Below are positions 1 to 8,943 of a stretch of DNA of 64,000 nt, piece by piece. This DNA is from Tissierella simiarum. Its GTDB lineage: Bacteria > Bacillota > Clostridia > Tissierellales > Tissierellaceae. Each line of letters starts with the position of its first letter. Position 1 is the stretch's first letter. The DNA is taken from assembly GCF_018917865.1 (NCBI RefSeq), contig NZ_JAHLPM010000009.1, positions 62,001 to 126,000 on the forward strand. Direction: 5' to 3'. Made by a program: the position numbers and the translations under genes. The notes below the pieces were generated by a model that saw only the letters and a list, made by a program, of their open reading frames with translations, was not told the origin of the DNA and did not search any database.

Positions 1-953
1 TTTGGTACATCGTAATCTAGATAATATCTATCTTCATCTTTGTTTACTAATGGAACTGGTAGAAATTCCATAAGATGTTTCTTTACTCCAATAGGCCCTG
101 ATCCAGGTCCTCCACCACCATGGGGTGTAGAGAAAGTCTTATGAATATTAAAGTGAACTACGTCAAAACCCATATCTCCAGGTCTTGCATGACCAAGGAT
201 AGCGTTTGCATTGGCTCCATCATAATATAATTGACCACCTGCATCATGAACAATCTTAGCTATCTCTTTAATATCTTTTTCAAACAATCCTAAAGTATTT
301 GGATTTGTAAGCATCAATCCTGCTGTATCATCTCCAACTACAGCTTTTAATGATTCTAGGTCTACTAGACCATTTTTAGTTGATTTGACTTCTACTATAT
401 CATATCCTGCCATTGCTGCTGTAGCTGGGTTTGTTCCATGAGCTGAATCTGGAACTATAATCTTAGTTCTCTTTGAATCTCCATTTTTTTCATGGTATGC
501 TTTTATAACCATAATACCAGTTAATTCACCATGAGCTCCAGCTGCTGGTTGTAAACTCATTTTATCCATGCCTGCTATTTCAGCAAGTGCCTTGTCTAGC
601 TCATACATTAATTGTAGTGAACCCTGAATACAGCCCTCCATTTGATATGGATGAATATTTGCAAAGCCATCCATTCTTGCTGTATCCTCGTTAATCTTTG
701 GATTATATTTCATTGTACATGATCCTAATGGATAAAATCCAGTATCTACACCATAGTTTTTATGTGATAGATTTGTATAATGTCTAATTACATCAACTTC
801 AGATACTTCTGGAAAATCAAGTTCAGTGTCACTTAAAAATTCTTCTGGAATAAAACTCTTTATACATTTATCTTCTACATCTAAAGCTGGAAGATTATAA
901 GCTTTTCTTCCTGGCTTAGATACCTCGAATATTAGCTTATCATATTTTCTCAT
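1..953 (-). CDS. gcvPB: Glycine decarboxylase (P-protein) subunit 2, partial at 3' end
   Basis: PLP-dependent subunit 2 of the split glycine decarboxylase. With subunit 1 it decarboxylates glycine and passes the aminomethyl group to the lipoyl arm of GcvH. The frame is open from the ATG at 953 to the window edge (317 codons), so the C-terminus lies outside. The PLP-binding lysine is visible as K272 in [18 protein letters not shown], the family's active-site motif. Its ATG overlaps the gcvPA stop (ATGA, 4 bp), implying translational coupling. It is the last gene seen of gcvT-gcvH-gcvPA-gcvPB. The identification is firm; only the end is missing. Confidence 0.96.
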   Translation of the reverse strand, partial: MRKYDKLIFEVSKPGRKAYNLPALDVEDKCIKSFIPEEFLSDTELDFPEVSEVDVIRHYTNLSHKNYGVDTGFYPLGSCTMKYNPKINEDTARMDGFANIHPYQMEGCIQGSLQLMYELDKALAEIAGMDKMSLQPAAGAHGELTGIMVIKAYHEKNGDSKRTKIIVPDSAHGTNPATAAMAGYDIVEVKSTKNGLVDLESLKAVVGDDTAGLMLTNPNTLGLFEKDIKEIAKIVHDAGGQLYYDGANANAILGHARPGDMGFDVVHFNIHKTFSTPHGGGGPGSGPIGVKKHLMEFLPVPLVNKDEDRYYLDYDVP

Positions 954-2296
954 TTTATCCCCTCCAATACACTACTTAATTTATCTATTTCATCTTTAGT
1001 CCTCTTTTCTGTTACTGCATATAGGATAGAGTTTTTAAATTGGGGATAATCTTTACCTAGGTGATATCCACCTATAATATTTTCTTTTCTTAACTTGATA
1101 TTTATATTTTCAGCATCTATATCAGAAGTAATGGCAAATTCTTTAAAGAATGGCTTATTGAAAAGAGGTTTATATTTGCCAGACTTAGTAAGTTCTTCAA
1201 AGGCATAATGAGCTTTCTTTGTACTTTGCATAGCAACTTCTTTAAGTCCTTCTTTACCCATGGTAACCATATAAATAGTTGCTGCAAGGGCGTTTAGTCC
1301 TTGATTTGAGCAAATATTGGAAGTGGCTTTTTCTCTTCTAATATGCTGCTCCCTAGCTGTAAGAGTAAGTACATAGGATCTCTTTCCATCCTTATCCTCT
1401 GTTTCTCCTACTATTCTACCAGGTAACTTCCTCATATAGCCTTTTTTAGCAGCCATAAATCCTAGATATGGTCCACCAAATGATAACGGTATACCCATTC
1501 CTTGCGCCTCTCCTACAACTACGTCTACACCTAAGTCTCCAGGTCTTTTTAAAATAGCTAGTGATATAGGATCAACTGAAGCTATGAAAGAAGCTTTTTT
1601 AACCTTATGAGCAATCTCGGAAGTTGCTTTTAAATCTTCGATTATACCAAAGAAGTTTGGACTTTGGACTATAACTGCTGCAGTGTTATTGTTCATTAGC
1701 TTATCTAATGCTTCTAAATCAGTAACTCCATCTTTCATATCTACTTCAATAACTTTTAAGTTTTGAATATGAGCATAAGTCTCAAGAATTTGTCTTGTTT
1801 CTGGTCTTACTGTCTTTGAAACTATTATTTCATCTTTCTTAGCCATTGCAGCCGCCATTAAAGCAGCCTCAACAACAGCTGTACCGCCATCATATAACGA
1901 AGCATTTGCAACATCCATTCCAGTTAATCTACATAAAAGTGTCTGGAATTCAAATATATATTGTAATGTTCCTTGGCTAATCTCTGGTTGATATGGAGTA
2001 TATGATGTATAAAATTCAGATCTTGAAATAATATGGTCAATTATTGAAGGGATATAGTGATCATATGCTCCAGCTCCAAGGAAGCAAGTCAATTCACTTA
2101 AAGAACAGTTCTTTTTTGCTAATGAAGTTAAATATGATTTAACTTCAAGTTCACTTTTTGCTTTAGGCAGGTTCAATTCTCTATTTAACTGAATATCTTT
2201 TGGAATATCATTAAAAAGATCATCTGCAGAATTTAATCCTATGGACTTTAACATCTCCTGCTCTTCTTCATAAGTAGTTGGAATGTATGGAAACAT
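950..2296 (-). CDS. gcvPA: Glycine decarboxylase (P-protein) subunit 1
   Basis: 448-residue subunit 1 of the two-part glycine decarboxylase of Firmicutes and archaea. It begins [16 protein letters not shown], a typical family N-terminus, and carries the [14 protein letters not shown] and [15 protein letters not shown] segments that mark GcvPA. It lacks the PLP lysine, which sits in subunit 2, as expected for the split enzyme. It starts 3 bp after the gcvH stop and overlaps gcvPB by 4 bp, so the two halves are probably made in equal amounts. It acts in the cytoplasm, feeding one-carbon units to tetrahydrofolate or running in reverse to make glycine. Confidence 0.97.
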   Translation of the reverse strand: MFPYIPTTYEEEQEMLKSIGLNSADDLFNDIPKDIQLNRELNLPKAKSELEVKSYLTSLAKKNCSLSELTCFLGAGAYDHYIPSIIDHIISRSEFYTSYTPYQPEISQGTLQYIFEFQTLLCRLTGMDVANASLYDGGTAVVEAALMAAAMAKKDEIIVSKTVRPETRQILETYAHIQNLKVIEVDMKDGVTDLEALDKLMNNNTAAVIVQSPNFFGIIEDLKATSEIAHKVKKASFIASVDPISLAILKRPGDLGVDVVVGEAQGMGIPLSFGGPYLGFMAAKKGYMRKLPGRIVGETEDKDGKRSYVLTLTAREQHIRREKATSNICSNQGLNALAATIYMVTMGKEGLKEVAMQSTKKAHYAFEELTKSGKYKPLFNKPFFKEFAITSDIDAENINIKLRKENIIGGYHLGKDYPQFKNSILYAVTEKRTKDEIDKLSSVLEGIK

Positions 2297-2299
2297 AAT

Positions 2300-2683
2300 T
2301 TATTCCTCCTCAGCTAAAAACTTTTCGTATTCCTCACTTGTCATTAATTCTTCTAGTTCTTCTTTGCTAGTTATTTCTATCTTAATCATCCAATTTTCAT
2401 ATGGATCGGCATTTAGAAGTGCTGGATCGTCAATTAACTCTTCATTTACCTCTATAACTTTACCACTTACTGGCATATAAATATCTGCAGCTGCTTTAAC
2501 TGATTCTACTGCTGAAAAAGAATCTTCTTTAGCTATTTCATCATCGATTTCTGGAAGTTCTACATACACTATATCTCCTAAATGATGTTGTGCATAATCT
2601 GCGATACCTATAAGTGCCACTTCTCCCTCAACTTTAACCCACTCATGATCATTTGTATAAAGTAAATCTTTAGCTACCTTCAT
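2300..2683 (-). CDS. gcvH: Glycine cleavage system H protein
   Basis: 127-residue lipoyl carrier of the glycine cleavage system, the usual family length. The lipoylated lysine is K63 in [16 protein letters not shown], and the [10 protein letters not shown] start and [10 protein letters not shown] strand are family hallmarks. It shuttles the aminomethyl group from GcvPA/PB to GcvT and electrons to dihydrolipoyl dehydrogenase (no lpd gene is in view). It lies between gcvT (19 bp gap) and gcvPA (3 bp gap) on one transcript. A GGAGGG motif precedes the ATG at a normal distance. Confidence 0.98.
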   Translation of the reverse strand: MKVAKDLLYTNDHEWVKVEGEVALIGIADYAQHHLGDIVYVELPEIDDEIAKEDSFSAVESVKAAADIYMPVSGKVIEVNEELIDDPALLNADPYENWMIKIEITSKEELEELMTSEEYEKFLAEEE

Positions 2684-2702
2684 TTTTAACCCTCCTAAAT
2701 TA

Positions 2703-3797
2703 TTATTTTTTTAAAAATTTTTTACTAATTATAACAGCCTTAACTGGCTTATTTCTTATCATTATATCAACTTCTGTACCTAATTCTGTAAATTCTGGCG
2801 CTATAAGTGCATTACCAATATTTTTCTTAAGAGTTGGTGACATATATCCAGTAGTAACGTGTCCAATTTTCATACCATCTTTTTGGATTTCATATCCTTC
2901 TCTAGGGATTCCCCTTCCAATCATTTCAAATCCAGCTAACTTTCTCTTAAGTCCATCTTTCCATTGTTTATTAAGTTCTTCTTTACCTATAAAATCTGAT
3001 TCTTTATCAAGTTTTACAAAATACTTGAATCCACCTTCAAGTGGTGTTATTTCCTGAGATATTTCATGGCCATATAATGGTAATGAAGCTTCAAATCTAA
3101 GAGTATCCCTACATCCCAGACCTGCAGGCTTAATTCCTTCTTCTTTTCCTGCTTCAAGTAAATCTTTCCAAACTTTTACTATGCCATCATTTGTAGTATA
3201 TATTTCAAAGCCGTCTTCTCCAGTATAACCTGTTCTGGATACCATACATTCTACTCCATTTATGTCTACACTTCTATTTAATGTAAAGAAAGTAATTTCA
3301 TTTAAATCTGTCTTAGTTAATTTCTGTAATACTTTTTGTGCAAGTGGTCCTTGTATTGCGACTTCTCCAACGGTATCAGAAATATTTTCAATTTCTACGT
3401 CAAAGCTGCCTTTCTGTTCCAGAATCCACTTATAATCTTTTTCAGTATTTGAAGCATTTACTACTAGGTAAAAGTCATCATGGTGAAATCTGTATACTAG
3501 TAAATCATCTACTACTCCACCATCAGGTGCACACATAAAGGTATAGACTATCTGATTATCTACAACTTTGGATATATCATTTGTCATAAGATAATCTACA
3601 AATGCTAAAGCGTCTTTTCCTTTAATTGTGATTTCACCCATATGTGATACATCAAATAAACCTACAGCGTTTCTAACTGCTTCATGTTCTGCAACTAAAC
3701 CCTCGTATTGTACTGGAAGGAACCACCCTGCATAATCAACTACTTTCCCCCCAAGGCTAACATGCTCATTGTATAATGGGGTTTTTTTTGTTTCCAT
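2703..3797 (-). CDS. gcvT: Glycine cleavage system aminomethyltransferase (T protein)
   Basis: 364-residue T protein, full length for the family. It transfers the methylene group from GcvH to tetrahydrofolate and releases ammonia. Visible signatures are the folate-fold N-terminus ([21 protein letters not shown]), [14 protein letters not shown] in the middle and the C-terminal [17 protein letters not shown] barrel. It is the first gene of the gcv operon. The 145 bp upstream, shared with the divergent aldo/keto reductase gene, is too short and too poor in GC stems to hold a tandem glycine riboswitch, so regulation is not obvious from the sequence. Confidence 0.97.
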   Translation of the reverse strand: METKKTPLYNEHVSLGGKVVDYAGWFLPVQYEGLVAEHEAVRNAVGLFDVSHMGEITIKGKDALAFVDYLMTNDISKVVDNQIVYTFMCAPDGGVVDDLLVYRFHHDDFYLVVNASNTEKDYKWILEQKGSFDVEIENISDTVGEVAIQGPLAQKVLQKLTKTDLNEITFFTLNRSVDINGVECMVSRTGYTGEDGFEIYTTNDGIVKVWKDLLEAGKEEGIKPAGLGCRDTLRFEASLPLYGHEISQEITPLEGGFKYFVKLDKESDFIGKEELNKQWKDGLKRKLAGFEMIGRGIPREGYEIQKDGMKIGHVTTGYMSPTLKKNIGNALIAPEFTELGTEVDIMIRNKPVKAVIISKKFLKK

Positions 3798-3942
3798 TAA
3801 ACCACTCCTTCCTAAAATTTTATGTTATACTACAAATATAAATACCCTTATAAGCATCTAAATAAACTAACTTTATTTATCTAACTAATTAAAGGGTTTA
3901 TAAAAGTAGCATCGATTTTATTATACAAGAGGAGGAAAAATA

Positions 3943-5079
3943 ATGCAATACCGTTATTTTACTAGGGATAATTTAAAAGTATCACAATTAGGATTTGGAT
4001 GTATGAGATTTCCTATTCTAAATAAGGACTCAGGTCAAATTGATGAAGTAAAGGCTACAGAAATGCTCCATTATGCCATTGATAATGGAGTAAATTATAT
4101 CGATACTGCCTATCCTTATCATAAGGGAAATAGTGAAGTCTTTGTTGGAAATGCCTTAAAAGACGGCTATAGAGAAAAGATATATTTAGCTACTAAGCTT
4201 CCTGTTTGGCTAACTAATTCCTATGAAGATTTTGAAAAATATTTAGATGAGCAATTAGAAAGATTGCAAACAGAGTATATTGATTTTTATTTATTACATA
4301 CTTTAAGTAAAAAAACTTGGAACAAAATAAAAGACTTAAATGTACTTCACTTCTTAGATGAAGCTAAAAGAAAAGGAAAAATAAAATATGCGGGCTTTTC
4401 TTTCCACGATAAAGTAGAAGTTTTTAAAGAAATAATAGACTCATATTCTTGGGATTTTTGTCAGATACAATTAAACTACATGGATAGACAATATCAGGCA
4501 GGATTAGAGGGATTAAAATATGCCAAAGAAAAAAGTATTTCCGTGGCAATAATGGAGCCTATAAAAGGTGGAAAATTGTCTAATCCTTCCAAAGAAATCG
4601 AGGAAATATGGAATAGAAATGATATTAAAAGAACACCTTCTGAATGGGCACTAAGATGGCTCTTTAACCAAGAAGAAATTTCCGTAGTTTTAAGTGGTAT
4701 GTCTACCTTAGACCATGTAAAGGAAAATATTAAAACTGCTTCTGAAGGATTATCTAACTCATTAACACAAAAAGAGCTATCTCTTATTGATGAAGTAACA
4801 AAAGTTTATACTGAAAGTATAAAAGTAGGTTGTACTGCTTGTGAATATTGCTTACCATGTCCTCAAAATGTAGTTATTCCTGATGTATTTGAATATTATA
4901 ATAACCTTTATGTTTATGGTACTGAAAAGGAATCGAAAAATGCATATAATAGACTCATAGAGCTTGAGAAAGATTCTAGTAGATGTATTGAATGTGGAGC
5001 TTGTGAAGAAACATGCCCTCAACATATAAATATTAGAGAACAGCTTAAAAAGGCGGATATAGTTTTAAGAGCCAAGTAA
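3943..5079 (+). CDS. Aldo/keto reductase with C-terminal [4Fe-4S] ferredoxin-like domain
   Basis: 378-residue fusion. Residues 1-285 form an aldo/keto reductase barrel with the catalytic tetrad D54, Y59, K85 and H119. Residues 290-378 hold two cysteine motifs, C297/C300/C303/C306 and C348/C351/C354/C358, the latter in the standard CxxCxxCxxxCP form. This architecture is common in anaerobes, where it is annotated as an oxidoreductase of unknown substrate. A GAGGAGG sequence sits 7 bp before the ATG. It stands alone on the plus strand, divergent from gcvT, with its own terminator. The iron-sulfur part suggests ferredoxin-linked electron transfer, but the substrate cannot be read from sequence. 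Confidence 0.93.
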   Translation: MQYRYFTRDNLKVSQLGFGCMRFPILNKDSGQIDEVKATEMLHYAIDNGVNYIDTAYPYHKGNSEVFVGNALKDGYREKIYLATKLPVWLTNSYEDFEKYLDEQLERLQTEYIDFYLLHTLSKKTWNKIKDLNVLHFLDEAKRKGKIKYAGFSFHDKVEVFKEIIDSYSWDFCQIQLNYMDRQYQAGLEGLKYAKEKSISVAIMEPIKGGKLSNPSKEIEEIWNRNDIKRTPSEWALRWLFNQEEISVVLSGMSTLDHVKENIKTASEGLSNSLTQKELSLIDEVTKVYTESIKVGCTACEYCLPCPQNVVIPDVFEYYNNLYVYGTEKESKNAYNRLIELEKDSSRCIECGACEETCPQHINIREQLKKADIVLRAK

Positions 5080-5093
5080 ATTTGGCTCTTTTC
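5067..5093 (+). terminator. Intrinsic terminator overlapping the aldo/keto reductase stop codon
   Basis: Perfect 9-bp stem AAGAGCCAA/TTGGCTCTT (5067-5075 with 5082-5090) followed by TTCT. The loop holds the TAA stop at 5077-5079, so the hairpin is built partly from the last codons of the gene. Confidence 0.8.
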
Positions 5094-5156
5094 TACTAAT
5101 GTTTTTTATAATAACTTCTATTTTGGTTTTAAATACCATAATTAGAAATAGTTACT

Positions 5157-6623
5157 TTATTTTCTATCTAAGTTTATATCTTCTAATTCAAATATTCTTA
5201 AAGAACTATTGATATCTTCTTCAATTGCTAACTGACCATATTTGTCTACTTCATTTTTATCCTTCGGTCCATGATGTAAACTAGCTGGACCTGCAATACA
5301 TCCTCCTGGACATGCCATACCTTCTATGAAATTTCCATCTAATCTATTCACTTTAGCCATCTTTAATGCTCTATCACATTCTTTTAATCCATTACATTTT
5401 ACAGGTCTAAAGTCCGTTTCAATTCCTTTTGTTGCAACGACATGCTCTACTGCCTCGGTAACTCCTCCACTACGTGCAAATATTCTTCCATAGTAAGAAG
5501 CATTGTTTAATTCTCCAACAGTACAATTTTCAAGGTCTATTTCCGCTGCATCCAGCATAGCTGCTAATTCTTCAAAAGTTAATACATAGTCTGTATCTCC
5601 TCTTAATTCCTCTTCCATCATTTCAGCTTTCTTCGCTGTACAAGGTCCTATGAATATTACCTTTGCTTTTGGATCTACATGTTTTATAAGCCTTGATATG
5701 GCAACCATTGGTGATACTGTATTAGATATTTTTTCTTCTAGCATTGGATAATTTTTCTTTATATATGAAACAAAGGCCGGACAACACGAAGTAGTAACAA
5801 CTCCTTTTTCTCCAATAGTTTCAGCAAACTCCTTAGCTTCGTGCAAAGACACCATGTCCGCACCTAAAGCTACTTCTATTACATCATGAAACCCTAAAGC
5901 TTTTATACCACATACCACTTGCTCTATTCGTGCATAAGTAAATTGACTTGCAATAGCTGGAGCTATCGCAGCATATACGTGAACATCATCATTATCTTTA
6001 GCTTCTTTTAATAAATTTATAACATCAACAATGTAAGACTTATCCATTATAGCACCAAAAGGACATTGAATTACACAAGCACCACATTGAATACATTTTT
6101 CGCTATTGATTACTGCTTTCTTTGCATCATTAAAAGATATAGCATCTGCTAAGCAAGCTCTTTTACAAGGTCTCATAACATCAGCGATAGCATTATAAGG
6201 GCAGGCTTCTTTACATCTGCCACATTCTATACATTTATTTTGATCTATATAGGCTCTTCCTGCTACATGGAATATAGCATCTTTAGGACAGTTTTCCGAA
6301 CATCTATGAGCTAAGCACCCTCTACAAGCTTCTGTAATAAAAAATCTATTTATAGGGCATTCATCACAAGCAGCATCTATAACTTCAATAATATTTTTAC
6401 TGGTTTTATCTCCACCCATAGCTAGCTTTATTCTTCCTTTTGTAATTTCTCTTTCTTTATAGATACAGCATCTTATTCTTGGTTCTGGACCTGGGTCAAT
6501 TACATTAGGTATTGTGTCTACTTTTTCTTCTAGAGTTCCTTCTAAAGCTAGTTTAGATACTTCTTTTAAAACTAAATACTTTATTAGTTGAACATCATTT
6601 TCAAACTTCCTAACTTTTTCCAA
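5157..6623 (-). CDS. [FeFe]-hydrogenase-type iron-sulfur protein (monomeric, putatively sensory group)
   Basis: 488 residues. Residues 85-190 hold a cysteine-rich ferredoxin region, including CIECGRCKEACP (131-142) and CIQCGACVIQCP (177-188). Residues 215-450 are the H-cluster domain. All H-cluster cysteines are present: TSCCP (C280, C281), GPCTAKKAE (C328) and GMACPGGC (C438, C442). The usual methionine before the second motif is Gly, and TSCCPAF replaces TSCCPxW, changes I associate with non-group-A (B/C) enzymes. It is the last gene of a set with a SpoIIE phosphatase, a PAS protein and a [2Fe-2S] protein. That context points to redox or H2 sensing rather than bulk H2 production. Catalytic competence is inferred only. 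Confidence 0.85.
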   Translation of the reverse strand: MEKVRKFENDVQLIKYLVLKEVSKLALEGTLEEKVDTIPNVIDPGPEPRIRCCIYKEREITKGRIKLAMGGDKTSKNIIEVIDAACDECPINRFFITEACRGCLAHRCSENCPKDAIFHVAGRAYIDQNKCIECGRCKEACPYNAIADVMRPCKRACLADAISFNDAKKAVINSEKCIQCGACVIQCPFGAIMDKSYIVDVINLLKEAKDNDDVHVYAAIAPAIASQFTYARIEQVVCGIKALGFHDVIEVALGADMVSLHEAKEFAETIGEKGVVTTSCCPAFVSYIKKNYPMLEEKISNTVSPMVAISRLIKHVDPKAKVIFIGPCTAKKAEMMEEELRGDTDYVLTFEELAAMLDAAEIDLENCTVGELNNASYYGRIFARSGGVTEAVEHVVATKGIETDFRPVKCNGLKECDRALKMAKVNRLDGNFIEGMACPGGCIAGPASLHHGPKDKNEVDKYGQLAIEEDINSSLRIFELEDINLDRK

Positions 6624-6641
6624 TGGGGGTCATCCTTTCTA

Positions 6642-7814
6642 TTAAATATAATTTACATTTACTTTAGCACCTAGTTCTTTCATTACTCCTACTAACTCAT
6701 CTACCACTCTTAGCTTAATACTCAAATCTATTGATAAATCAGGATTTTGATGAGCTGGATTTATAGCTTTTCCTACCCATAAATTTAAATGAGTACATTC
6801 TTCTATCAATATCTTTGATAGTTTAGAAGCTGCATCTTCTCCTTTAAATATTTTATTGGAATTATCTTTATAAGGAGAATTTAGATATTTCTTTATTTTT
6901 TCTACAGTCTTAGATAAAGTTAATACTCCTTCTGTTACTAAATCCATACCCTCTATAGCTGCTAAAGGAGGTACTTCTGGATCTATAAAATTCATGCTAG
7001 TATTAATTTTAGTTTTAAGTTCTCTGGCTACAATATTAGCAGCTGTTCCGCCACATACAATTTTTTTCCCCTTGCTTTTCACAAATCTTTCTACTACTTT
7101 TACATCATTAGCAGGATTTTTTGGTGGACCGGTAAATAAATTGACTACTTCTGGCTCTCTTACTCTCACAATTACTGCTGTAGTATCATCTCCTGGTTCT
7201 TCAACATATAAATAGTGACAAGTATCCAATAAACTTCTAGAAATATTTCTAGCACTTTTTTCTTTATTAGATAATCTATTTAAATATTCTTCCGTATTTT
7301 CCCATTGCCATCCTAGATTTAAAGCTCCTCCTACACCTGCATGAATTACTCCGTCACTAACTATAGCCAAAAGGTCTCCTTTTTTAAGAGTGGTCTCACT
7401 CTCTTTTACCAAAGTACCATTTATTAAAGTTTCTTTTTTCTCTAAATAAATTGGTTTTCCATCTCTAATTAAAAATAAAGGTGGATTGTCATATTCAGAA
7501 ATATAAGCTCGTCCATCTTCATATAATTGAGCAATAGTAAAGGTAGAATAAGCAAGTTTTCTAACTTGACATACAGGTAAAGTATTTATTATTGTATCTA
7601 CTGTTTCAAATATACTAGCACCTTCTTTTAGCATAGTGACTGCAATCTTTGAGGTTAAAGTTGATAAAATATTGGCTTTGACTCCACTTCCTAAACCATC
7701 TGCAACTACTATAATAGCACTATCTTCTCTTTTTATAACCTCTACTTTATCACCACACAGTTCTTCACCAAATTTATTGATACTGCCGTAAGAAATATCT
7801 AAGAAATAACTCAT
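6642..7814 (-). CDS. SpoIIE-family PP2C serine phosphatase of the hydrogenase set
   Basis: 390 residues. Residues 1-220 are a PP2C/SpoIIE phosphatase domain with metal-binding motifs ELCGDKVEV (D22), VVADGLGSG (D39), VSDGV (D154) and GDDTTAVIV (D209, D210). Residues 225-390 are a separate C-terminal domain starting near VVNLFTGPPKNPANDVKVV. I recall this domain from phosphatases encoded beside [FeFe] hydrogenases but cannot name its function. Such phosphatases normally act on an anti-sigma-antagonist or similar phosphoserine protein, and none is encoded nearby. The gene follows the PAS gene after 2 bp and precedes the hydrogenase-type gene by 18 bp. Confidence 0.87.
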   Translation of the reverse strand: MSYFLDISYGSINKFGEELCGDKVEVIKREDSAIIVVADGLGSGVKANILSTLTSKIAVTMLKEGASIFETVDTIINTLPVCQVRKLAYSTFTIAQLYEDGRAYISEYDNPPLFLIRDGKPIYLEKKETLINGTLVKESETTLKKGDLLAIVSDGVIHAGVGGALNLGWQWENTEEYLNRLSNKEKSARNISRSLLDTCHYLYVEEPGDDTTAVIVRVREPEVVNLFTGPPKNPANDVKVVERFVKSKGKKIVCGGTAANIVARELKTKINTSMNFIDPEVPPLAAIEGMDLVTEGVLTLSKTVEKIKKYLNSPYKDNSNKIFKGEDAASKLSKILIEECTHLNLWVGKAINPAHQNPDLSIDLSIKLRVVDELVGVMKELGAKVNVNYI

Positions 7815-7816
7815 TT

Positions 7817-8320
7817 TTAATCACCATCTTTAAGGACTAATTGTCTTAGTTTGTTTAAAACCACCTTAGTTTCTGCAGTAGTTTCACCTAATAATCCAGC
7901 AATTTCTTGAGCTACTCTCATTTGCTTTTCGATTACGTTTTGAGCTGCTTCTAAGGTTTCTTCTTTTAATAAGGATGAAATTTCTTTCTTTTTTTCTAAA
8001 GAAGTAATATCTGTCATAATAACTAATATAATATCTTCTTCTTCCACATATATAAGATGTTGAAGCAGTATAATATTATACTTTTCATAGATTACTTTTT
8101 TCAAATTAATACTTTCTCTTCTTTCTTTAACTTCTATTAGTGTATCATCGGCTATTATAGTGAATACAGACTTATTAACTATTTCTTCTTCTTTAATTCT
8201 AAATAGCCTTTCACAAGCAGGATTAAACCCTAATACATTTAACCCCTTATCTAAAATCATTATAGCGTTTGGACTATATTTAAATACATAGCTAGACAAT
8301 CTTTGGTTTTTACTGCCCAT
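7817..8320 (-). CDS. PAS-domain protein resembling the detached C-terminus of a sensory [FeFe] hydrogenase
   Basis: 167 residues. Residues 10-110 form a PAS fold (SPNAIMILDKGLNVLGFNPA, then IMTDITSLEKK). The rest is a helical tail with QMRVAQEIAGLLGETTAETK. From memory, this PAS-plus-tail ends the larger group C hydrogenase-like proteins of Clostridia, where it follows an H-cluster domain. Here that domain is absent and an H-cluster protein is encoded three genes downstream in the same operon. The ATG follows AAGGAGAAGAAAGAAG, so the start is genuine and the gene does not look like a broken remnant. It probably passes a redox signal to the SpoIIE phosphatase encoded next to it. Confidence 0.82.
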   Translation of the reverse strand: MGSKNQRLSSYVFKYSPNAIMILDKGLNVLGFNPACERLFRIKEEEIVNKSVFTIIADDTLIEVKERRESINLKKVIYEKYNIILLQHLIYVEEEDIILVIMTDITSLEKKKEISSLLKEETLEAAQNVIEKQMRVAQEIAGLLGETTAETKVVLNKLRQLVLKDGD

Positions 8321-8342
8321 CTTCTTTCTTCTCCTTAACTAA

Positions 8343-8588
8343 TTATAGCCTCCCTACTACTTGGGTATTAAAAAAATCTTTTATATTATCTTTATTCACT
8401 GAATAAATAGGGCTATCATCTACTTTAACGGAAACTGCTTTACTACACTCTCCCAAACAAAAAGCTGCTTTAACCTCAACTTTTTCCTCTAAAGATTTCT
8501 CCTTAATTATTTCTTGTAAACCATTGATAACATTATAGGACCCTTTAAGATGACAAGCACTTCCAATACAAACATGTATAGTGACCAC
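8343..8588 (-). CDS. (2Fe-2S) thioredoxin-like ferredoxin domain protein
   Basis: 81 residues from a GTG start at 8588, chosen because GGAGGG lies 5 bp upstream; the longer frame would place that Shine-Dalgarno inside the coding region. Four cysteines, in VCIGSACHLKG and FCLGECSK, match the NuoE/HydC-like thioredoxin-fold [2Fe-2S] pattern (CxxxxC ... CxxxC). It is the first gene of the hydrogenase-type operon, 22 bp before the PAS gene, with a good promoter upstream. A likely role is single-electron transfer to or from the H-cluster protein. Confidence 0.85.
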   Translation of the reverse strand: MVTIHVCIGSACHLKGSYNVINGLQEIIKEKSLEEKVEVKAAFCLGECSKAVSVKVDDSPIYSVNKDNIKDFFNTQVVGRL

Positions 8589-8618
8589 ATTATCCCTCCT
8601 CATTGACTTCATATATTA

Positions 8619-8647
8619 AGTATACTACTATGTTATTTTTTTATCAA
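8619..8647 (-). promoter_or_regulatory. Promoter of the hydrogenase-type operon
   Basis: On the minus strand, TTGATA (8642-8647), a 17-bp spacer and TATACT (8619-8624), 31 bp upstream of the GTG start. The DnaA-box cluster begins about 60 bp upstream of the -35 element. Confidence 0.75.
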
Positions 8648-8705
8648 TGACTATTTTTTAGGTGATTTTTTTCTCTAAAATATGGTTATATTTTATCAAT
8701 CCACC

Positions 8706-8943
8706 TTATCCACATTATCCACAATTCGAGGTGGATAACTTATGTAAACAAATCCTTCCTTGTAAAATACAAGTTGCTTTTAGTGCGATTTTACATAATA
8801 TTTTAATATCCACAATTAAGAAGCTTATCCACACTTAGTTATCCACATTAAAATCCATACTCGCCTTCTAATTCACTGAAATATCTCATTATTCCTACAT
8901 AAATAGCCCAGGCAATCTTTTCTTGATACTTATCTGTGGATAA
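8706..8943. promoter_or_regulatory. DnaA-box cluster (five perfect, two near-perfect boxes)
   Basis: Perfect TTATCCACA occurs on the plus strand at 8706-8714, 8715-8723 (directly abutting), 8825-8833 and 8839-8847. It occurs on the minus strand at 8935-8943, inside cwlD. One-mismatch boxes lie at 8730-8738 (minus) and 8806-8814 (plus). The cluster fills the gap between cwlD and the hydrogenase-type operon and reaches the cwlD stop codon. No dnaA or dnaN gene is in the window, so this is probably an accessory DnaA-binding cluster (titration or transcriptional control) rather than oriC itself. Confidence 0.8.

Noticed and set aside
3798-3942. Glycine riboswitch upstream of gcvT
   Set aside because: The 145-bp gap is shared with a divergent gene, very AT-rich and without the paired GC stems of the riboswitch.
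8613-8943. Chromosomal origin oriC
   Set aside because: DnaA boxes are present, but dnaA, dnaN and the usual neighbours are absent, and the flanking gene order is that of a region some distance from the origin.
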